Shown: one piece after another, positions 55,726-64,000 of the stretch
How positions within the stretch are numbered: the stretch's first letter is position 1
How the letters are laid out: every line of letters starts with the position of its first letter
Assembly (NCBI RefSeq): GCF_021130785.1
Contig: NC_060207.1
Span: 2,316,501 to 2,380,500, forward strand
Direction: 5' to 3'
DNA: 64,000 nt
Origin: Homalodisca vitripennis
Lineage: Eukaryota; Arthropoda; Insecta; Hemiptera; Cicadellidae
Notes under the pieces: model-generated
The model's database searches: none
The model's input: only the letters and a program-made list of their open reading frames with translations
Told to the model about the DNA's origin: nothing
Made by a program: the position numbers and the translations under genes

Positions 55726-55922
55726 ATCATTGTTTGACGTTTTTATTGATTTAGGATTTGTACTTTTAAATTACTTTTGTTTAGTTCATGGAAATATTGT
55801 ATCGGAAAGGTTCTTGGAGTTCTGTGTCTGTTTTCTTTATGGCTGTTTCTAAATTGATTAGATCATCTTTGATTGTTTGAATAAAAAGTTTTATTTTAAA
55901 GGGTTTTAGTTACTTTCATTAC

Positions 55923-58250
55923 ATTAATATATTTACATATATTATTTGTTTTTGAACACTAAAATAGAAATTACCAACAAATTAAAATGTAATATTTTCC
56001 GGCTCCTCTTGTGTGTGGCATTCCGTTTAGCGAAATAGCTAAAAAATACAAAATAGTTTTCAGAAATCACCACTAAGGTCGCTACTTGGACATTAATGTG
56101 TGTTAGCATTTTCAAACTTATCAGATCTGTATCGTTTCAATACAAAGATTAAATTTCCTGAAACGTTCGTAAAATTCATGGCTCTTCATGGTTCGTAAAA
56201 TGTTCTGTTGGCTCTTGCTACAATAAACATTAAACGCCAAGAAAATTTAAGCTAGTTATTTGAACAGCTTCAATCCTCTGCACTCCAAGAATTCCAGTCA
56301 AGTTAATAAATTACAGTCTTTCATATTAATCTAATGAACAATAGTCAAATTTATTATTTGCTGGATATTATACAATAATAAATACTATTTGGATAAGAAC
56401 AATGCAATCCTCTGAAAGTTAATAAAATCTATTCACCCACTTTTCTCACAATAAAAGGACTTTCACTGAATATTTAAGTAAATATTTTGCGAATAAAAAT
56501 TGCATCAAAGAAAATGATGTATAAAGAATATATCACATAATTTTAACCTTTCGCTTTAATAAGAAACGTTAGAACTAAAATATTTACCGTGTGGTTAAAG
56601 TTAATATTTCCTGTTGTTTCCTTTTTTATAGAGGTATTAACTTGCAAGTTTAAAAATACCATAGCTATACCAAGTACATATAAAAAGACATAATTTACTA
56701 AAAGCGGAATAGTTTAATAAAATTATCTACTACTAGTAAAATTACGTATAGCGGATATAGCTTGTACATCTCTTTTGATTACAATTGTTCTTAAATTATG
56801 ATAACTACATATACATGCATTTAATTGATAACGTTTAACTTAACAATACCTATTGCCCGTTTAATGAGAGCCAATTTGTAAGCTTTAGGCACAAAACGAA
56901 TGGGCTTATGAATTTTATACATGATTACAATTTAAAAAAAGTAAATATTCAGCCGTGAGAGGTTTAAATACGATTTTTTAAAAAGGGTTATACATATTAT
57001 TGAACATATTCACAAACATATGTTTATAGGTTAACTCACCAGTTAGATATATCGTTACATGAGATGAGACGTATCAGTAAAGAAAGTAAGTGTTGACTAT
57101 GTAGCTGAAAACCATGATTTTCATCCAGACTCTTTCCGTAATTGTCTGACACTGAGGCAGCACCACTGATGGATCCGTTTCTCTTTTAGTTATCTTTGGT
57201 GTGGATGAAACTATAAAGTCAGGTTTTCAAAAAATAAAATTAATAACTTGTTACTTCAGGCCTTTCAGTATCGCCATATTTTATATTTCAATAAAAAATT
57301 CCTGAAAATTAATTTCTGTGTACATTTTACGAAAAATAGATGTTACTTTAGAACCAAACAGGCTTTTTGGCTGAGGGTTAGCGGATTATTTCACTCCAGT
57401 GGCTGGTAAAAATTAAGTTTTGCAATATGTTTTTCAGCCTGTCCTCAAGATGTATAAAGAAAGAACTTGACCTCTGCATGCTTAAAGGTAAAATGGGATT
57501 AAATTACGGGTAATGTCACTCCATGCGATATTGTCACTATAAGTATACGTTTTTACAGCGATCTTAAAAGTAACTAAGATTTGAACTACAAAATCACAGT
57601 GTGAATAAATTTGTGAACAAACGAGTACATTTATGTGGTGTTTTAAAGTGTTATATTGTAAAAGATGTAGCATAACAATCAGCAAGATACTTTGAGAATA
57701 ATTTCTTCTATAAAGTTTAAATTTTGCATTGAACTGCGTTTCAACATAAACGGAATGACGTTTCTAATCGTGATCGTCCATCAAAGCGATTTACCTTAGT
57801 GTCATTCAAGCCATTAGGCATTATCTCTGGCTGTAGTCCAAGTTTTGAGAAATCACTCTCTTTCGCCATATTTGGTTTAATCGTACTTTTCCATTGTGAT
57901 CAAAGTACAAAACTAATATTTCAAGTAGTAAATGATCCTTTAATAAATCTAAGCATGGTAATCTCAAGTGCATAGATAATCTCATTAGAGGCACATGGTT
58001 ATGACACGTAATAATACAAAAGAGGACTTTGTTAGATCCCCTGCAAACAAAGAGAAATTGAGTCAGCTTATTCAGTGACAGGCTCTAATGGCGATTAATC
58101 AGATTCCATGGTTGGACGTGCACCTTAGTAGAATTTGATCTTGTCTATGTAAGATGGCGTTTCATGTAAAACCTTCAGATAAACTTTTCTTCGACGTATC
58201 TCATGATGTATTCACATTTAGTTCATCGAATTGTATTTCGTATTGGTGTT
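55923..58250. other. Gene-free A/T-rich DNA
   Basis: No coding, RNA or repeat feature is supported in this interval. Confidence 0.55.
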
Positions 58251-59455
58251 TAAATAATGAAAGGTCACTTAACAAGTCACCACAACATGATGTGTGATAG
58301 ATTAGTTACGCTGCATATGCTAATATGTCACGCGTTAAATAATAAAAGTTCACTTAACAAGTCACCACAACATGATGTGTGATAGGCTAGTTACGCTGCA
58401 TATGCTAATATGTCACGCGTTAAATAATAAAAGGTCACTTAACAAGTCACCACAACATGATGTGTGATAGGATAGTTACGCTGCATATGCTAATATGTCA
58501 CGCGTTAAATAATAAAAGGTCACTTAACAAGTCACCACAACATGATGTGTGATAGGCTAGTTACGCTGCATATGCTAATATGTCACGCGTTAAATAATAA
58601 AAGTTCACTTAACAAGTCACCACAACATGATGTGTGATAGGCTAGTTACGCTGCATATGCTAATATGTCACGCGTTAAATAATAAAAGGTCACTTAACAA
58701 GTCACCACAACATGATGTGTGATAGGCTAGTTACGCTGCATATGCTAATATGTCACGCGTTAAATAATAAAAGTTCACTTAACAAGTCACCACAATATGA
58801 TGTGTGATAGGCTAGTTACGCTGCATATGCTAATATGTCACGCGTTAAATAATAAAAGGTCACTTAACAAGTCACCACAACATGATGTGTGATAGGTTAG
58901 TTACGTTGCATGTGCTAATATGTCACGCGTTAAATAATAAAAGTTCACTTAACAAGTCACCACAACATGATGTGTGATAGGTTAGTTACGTTGCATGTGC
59001 TAATATGACACGCGTTAAATAATAAAAGTTCACTTAACAAGTCACCACAACATGATGTGTGATAGGCTAGTTACGCTGCATATGCTAATATGTCACGCGT
59101 TAAATAATAAAAGTTCACTTAACAAGTCACCACAACATGATGTGTGATAGGTTAGTTACGTTGCATGTGCATATGCTAATATGTCACGCGTTAAATAATA
59201 AAAGTTCACTTAACAAGTCACCACAACATGATGTGTGATAGGCTAGTTACGCTGCATATGCTAATATGTCACGCGTTAAATAATAAAAGTTCACTTAACA
59301 AGTCACCACAACATGATGTGTGATAGGCTAGTTACGCTGCATATGATAATATGTCACGCGTTAAATAATAAAAGTTCACTTAACAAGTCACCACAACATG
59401 ATGTGTGATAGGTTAGTTACGCTGCATGTGCCAATATGACACGCGTTTAATACAC
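58250..59455. repeat. Satellite array, about 14 units of 85 bp
   Basis: The unit contains 'cacttaacaagtcaccacaac', 'atgatgtgtgatagg', 'agttacgctgcatatgctaa' and the palindrome acgcgt. Units fall into aaaggtcac and aaagttcac variants that partly alternate. One unit (near 59165) has an 8-bp 'catgtgcatatgc' expansion. The edges are diverged. Confidence 0.95.
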
Positions 59456-62300
59456 TTATAACTCCTACGTTTTATTTAAAAGTTCTTTATTCTGCTATTA
59501 TCTTGTGGCCATCACGTGTATCCATAAGACCAATGTAAAAATATTCGTTAACAGTCAGCCAAATTCCTTGGAGTGAATAACACCATTATCGAGCTCAGTG
59601 ATACTCATGTGGAATAATTTCAAGTCTATAGATCATTTTTCGAGATATCATTTCCAGATAGATAGATATATCAACAAACAAAATTTTTCAGCCCCTTCGC
59701 TAAAGCTCAGCCAATAATTATTGGTTCAACACCGTATAGTAACTGAAACGACAAGTAGTTTAATATATTGTCTATCTCGCATTGATTATCCTTCAACGAG
59801 TTATAGTCCAGTTTACGTCAACATCACAAAAATCTACTTTGAATTTCTAATATTAACTAAGTTAGAATAGTTGTTTGTTAAAATGTAGCAAACGATTTAT
59901 TTTCAAACCGAGTTCAACTCATGAGACTGGCAGTTGGTGTTTTCCGGCCATGAACCTAGCCAGCCTTTGTGTTGACGTTGTTATACTCATCTCACCTCTA
60001 ATTATTATTTGCTATTTTAGTTCCTTTCATACCAATACTAAAATCAATTGTTCTCAGTAATGAAATATAATCTTTTAGACTCTGGATATAAAGAAAAACT
60101 ATTCCTAAATACCGTATTAGATACGAGTAATCATTTTATCCGTCATTATAATTTATTGTGTATAGATTACATTACTTTATGTAGTTGGAATAGGTTTTAT
60201 ATATCAAGCAGATATTATTTTGATTAATTAATTCACTGAATTTAGTAATAAAATAATTGTGCCAAACTTCGGAACTGGATTTATATAAATAAAAACAAAA
60301 TTGTATTATGACTCGTTTTTAATGTGTAATTTTCAAGAAAAAATAAAACTTGAATCTATATTAAACGACTTATTTACACCACCTTACGAGCCTTATGAGG
60401 AATAATATATGGTGAGTCCGTATTAAAATTCCAAATACTACGAGTATACTCGTTTCCTCAGTATATCGCATCTCAATTAGACATTAATAATATATTTACA
60501 TAGGTTTTCTTTGTTACTACCTTGGCATTCCTCAAGATTTTACACTGTAAATACTTATTATCCCATATCTAAAAAAAATAGTTCGAAATATAATTTTAGT
60601 ATGATACTGTACCGAATGACGATAACACATGGGGGTGGTGACTTCTGAGGTCATAGTAATAAATACTCGAATTGCAAAATTTACTTATAAGTTCAATTTA
60701 ATGAATGAAACTTACAAGAACCACTTTTAGTTGGTGAATTAAATGTATACCTTGCCACGTTGCTGCCAATTAGAGTACAAGAACTAAAAATGTATATCTG
60801 ATAGGTGGGCCTAAATATACAATGTTCTATGGAATTATGCCTACGATGTTTTACTTTATACAACATCAAGATTTTACTTCCCTTCGCAATGTGTAGACTC
60901 ACAACCCGGACGTCGGCGTCTTGGCACGAGACATTGAAGCTGTAGTCTAAGAAGGGTTATTTCTAGTCGGTAATTACTAGAAGAGGAGTAGAAGTTATGA
61001 AAGCGGTAGCCATCTACTCAAATAATACGTGAGCTCGCGGACATAGCGCGCGAGGTGAAATCGGTCATGTAGTTGGGCTGCTACAAAGGTTACAATAAAA
61101 TATTTATACGCGTGCCAATTAGGTACTTAGTCCGCCGGCACGCGGATAATATTAAGTTGTACTGGCTAACTAGGTTGTGAAATGTTGCATTATATAAAAT
61201 GGAATTAACTAACGGTACAATACATAAATAATGATGTAATACTAATAATGTTTTATTTCTACCTGTAACGAAATTGCTTTTACCCATACATTACCCACAA
61301 TTCATAAAATACATAAAAAACACATATGCAGTAACTAAGTGGTCCAGATAAACACAGTATAAGATATCAACGCAGCCAAATTCAAACAGGTCTAAAATTA
61401 GGATCGCAATCCTCTTGTTGGAAACATGTAAATGTGAGTTATTATATCATTTAAGGCAATAATAGTGGTTTAAAATTGTATATACATAAAGAATAACTTT
61501 ATATTTACATAATATTTGAAGACGTTTATAAACATAATACCATATAATTCAAGAATTTAGTAAAACATTGTAAATATTACAAAATTTAATTGAGATATTT
61601 TATAAATCAATCGAGATTTTGACATATTTGTATTAAAATGACTTTTGCTATATAGAATATTTAAATATTCTTTTATTTAGTTATAATCACTAGGTCACAA
61701 TTAAACTGCCATTACTGGGTAATATACTTCAAGCTCTTTTAACTTTTTTCGTATTTCTCTTTTTCCAGCTCTAATAGTAAGGATATTCACACATATGATT
61801 ACTGTTTTTACTAAGATAAATACATGATTGTTTTTTTATTTATACAGACACGATCTGGTTTCATGGAATTAATTTTTACATTATGTTTTGCAATTATTTC
61901 AGTTAGTTTTTATTTCATCTTTAATTAATTTTAGATATTTGATCTTCTTTTTCAGTATGTACTCATAATATTCAAGAATAGATAGTAAAACATTGTAACA
62001 CATTTTTGAAAGATTTTTGATTGTTTATGTGATCTTAAAATCAGAGAACAGAGACTAGATTTATTGATAAAAACTGCACACGAATGAAGAATTTAAAGGA
62101 GATTTTTCCTTGATTGTTTTCATTATAAAGTCACATTGTTGACGTTCAATTTAGTTAAGTGCTTGCATTGAATTTTCATAATCTAAAGTTTTACAAACAT
62201 CTTTAGCTTTGATCGATATTTTACTATGTCCTTCTAAAATTTACGTTAGATTGTGTTTTTGTTAAATCAAATTTGAGTAGTTAGTTTAATATGTATACAT
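59456..62300. other. Gene-free DNA
   Basis: No gene is supported. A more G/C-rich patch at about 60905-61080 shows no recognisable coding or RNA feature. Confidence 0.5.
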
Positions 62301-62316
62301 CCGACACAATTTAGAT

Positions 62317-62320
<4 letters not shown>

Positions 62321-62385
<65 letters not shown>

Positions 62386-62386
62386 C
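62321..62386. repeat. (TA)n microsatellite
   Basis: About 30 TA units with one phase break near 62359. Confidence 0.95.
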
Positions 62387-62640
62387 AACTAATGTAAGCT
62401 ATATATAACTAAATGTTGCAAAAAAGGTTTTAATTACTCTCAGTAATTTTGTTGTTAGAAACCTCTGTTACAAATAGCTATGAGTACAGGAGATAAACTG
62501 TAGTGAATGATGTGTTTAACTTCCAGTTCGTAAACCACAATTATTTACTTAAATTATTTTATAACTCACATTGAAAAATTTCCAACAAGATGTTTTCGAT
62601 CCTAATTTTGGGACTGCTTGACTTTGGCTGCATTAATATT
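62387..62640. other. Gene-free DNA before the terminal retroelement
   Basis: No feature is recognised. The 5' limit of the following retroelement is not clear. Confidence 0.4.
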
Positions 62641-62720
62641 GTATTTTATACAAATTATCTGCTAATCAAAAGTGGTAATGTGTGTAAAAAGTGACTCGCT
62701 ACCCATCGATAATCTCATAG

Positions 62721-64000
62721 TGGAGGATATTGCCATTAATTTGTGGAATATTGAAGTGTAAAAGTGAATATTTCTGTATTTGCATTATCTACAGACCAGG
62801 AGATATGCCTTACACTTGTCTAGAGCCCGCTCTCCACTTTGTATTTTATGATATGGCCCAGTACGCAGATAATATTGTTGTAATGGGTGACTTGAATATT
62901 AACTTGTTAGATTTATCATCCCCAGAGACCCGCTTTGCAAATAAACTCTTTAAGAGCCTTGAGGTGACTCAGTTGGTTAAAGTCGCTACAAGGGTTACTA
63001 AAACCTGTGCAACTTTGATTGATCACATTATTGTAAATAGCAATGTTAAATACGTACAGTGTGACGTCGTGGATATGTCAACCATCTATGACTCAAGAGG
63101 TGTTCGAGTATCTGATCACAAGATGACATATGTCGATATAAAAACAAAAAAATCAAGAAGGCCTCCTAGATTTGTTACTTATCGTGACTTCTCCCGATTT
63201 GACATTGACAAGATGATACATTGTACGTCCAGTATTAGGTGGGAAGATGCTATGTCTATGAACAATGTAGATGACATTCTAGATTTTATTAATTCTGCTA
63301 TTATTCAAGTTTTTAATGAAAATGCACCTCTAGTACATAAGAGAGTGACCAGAAAGAAATCTCCATGGAGAAATAAACAAATCATTCAACTAACCATAGA
63401 AAAAGATTATTATAAAAAGAAAATGCTATCTGCAGGAAATGAAACTTGTAAAAAAACATATTGTAAGGTTAGAAATATGCTCAACAATGAAATAAGACGA
63501 TCAAAACAAAATTATTTTAGAACTGAAATGGAGAAATGTAAAAGCTCTAGAGACTTTTGGACTAAAATAAGGACAAGTGGTGTCACTGATCCATTCGATC
63601 CAGCCATACCCAACTTTGTAAAAGATTTGGAAGAAATCAATAAGTATTTCGTTACTATGGGCTTTGGTATCATGGCAAATGATGATTGCGTACAGTTCTA
63701 TGAAAGAAACAAATCAGAGAGTGTCACTTGTGATTTCTATTTCAGGAGTGTTACAAGGAGAGAAGTGCAGGAGGCTTTGAATAGCATCACATCAGAGGCA
63801 GTTGGAGCTGATGGCATATCAATAAAAATGATTAAAATGATAAGTCCGTATTGTATTGATGCCATAACACATTTAGCTAACCAGTCATTGGCCACTTCCA
63901 CTTTTCCGGATGCATGGAAGGAGGCAATTGTACTGCCTCTTCCCAAAGTCAAAGCACCTTCATCTGTATCCGAGCTGCGTCCAATTTCGGTATTGCCTGC
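62721..64000 (+). mobile_element. Non-LTR retrotransposon ORF2, 5'-truncated, running off the window
   Basis: One frame is open from after a TAG at 62718 to the last base (about 426 codons) and has no stop inside the window. It encodes the later part of an EEP endonuclease: FCICIIYRPGD, VVMGDLNINLLD, 'CATLIDHIIVN' and VSDHKMTYVD. A linker follows (KKSPWRNKQI, 'YFRTEMEKCKSSRDFWTKI'), then the start of the RT, including 'SEAVGADGISIKMIK', 'FPDAWKEAIVLPLPK' and SELRPISVLPA. The first endonuclease motifs are missing, so it is 5'-truncated. It is by far the best-preserved ORF2 in the window and is a different family from the 26-30 kb element. Confidence 0.88.

Larger units (their letters stand above)
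53795..55922 (-). mobile_element. Penelope-like retroelement with inverted termini
   Basis: The element is bounded by 42-bp inverted sequences (53795-53836 and 55881-55922), which differ at about two positions. On the minus strand it encodes RT pieces followed by a GIY-YIG endonuclease, the order of classical Penelope-like elements. A hammerhead-like motif lies near the 3' end. The coding region is broken by frameshifts and by a CA microsatellite at the RT active site, so it is inactive. Confidence 0.88.

Overview
The window is A/T-rich eukaryotic DNA, most likely from an arthropod and probably an insect (inference). It contains degenerate CR1/Jockey-like and Penelope-like retroelements, long satellite arrays with units of about 85-110 bp, microsatellites, and no recognisable host gene. 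No tRNA, rRNA or bacterial-style operon was seen. The species cannot be named from the sequence.

The centrepiece is an almost complete integrated virus-like element at 3283-20592 (about 17.3 kb). It belongs to the Maverick/Polinton group and specifically resembles adintoviruses. It has degenerate terminal inverted repeats that start AG and end CT, and it lies between TA-rich tracts. One half is a virion module on the minus strand: double jelly-roll major capsid protein (5917-7110), coiled-coil fibre-like protein (7817-8950), adenain-like cysteine protease (8928-9359), small basic minor virion protein (9343-9792), protein with a parvovirus-type phospholipase A2 domain (9801-11108) and packaging ATPase (11444-12106). 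A penton-like protein (12147-12884) lies on the plus strand. The other half carries BRO-family genes, two paralogous zinc-finger proteins, a retrovirus-type integrase with a zinc-ribbon N-terminus (14949-15968) and a 1314-residue protein-primed family B DNA polymerase (15969-19913). Nearly every start codon sits in TAAATG(G), which resembles a poxvirus late promoter. The element is decaying: both copies of a gene in the inverted repeats are broken, a zinc-ribbon gene has lost its ATG, and the protease has no ATG at its expected start. The polymerase, integrase, capsid and ATPase frames are open.

To the right, 21688-21753 resembles a diverged stray end of a related element. A satellite of about 26 units of 104-110 bp follows (22441-25275). 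Next is a CR1/Jockey-like non-LTR element (about 25940-30440, minus strand) nested in an older reverse-transcriptase remnant, which abuts a plus-strand RT remnant head to head (30690-31620). A relative of that plus-strand RT lies at 1-620.

From 31.6 to 64 kb there is mostly non-coding DNA with repeats: a long (GT)n tract, dispersed inverted repeat cores shared with 2.2-3.2 kb, a 279-bp tandem duplication, a 162-bp repeat, a 107-bp satellite (50.86-53.35 kb) and an 85-bp satellite (58.25-59.45 kb). A Penelope-like element (53795-55922) carries a GIY-YIG domain, a hammerhead-ribozyme-like motif and 42-bp inverted termini. The window ends inside another non-LTR element whose endonuclease-RT frame is open from 62721 to the edge.
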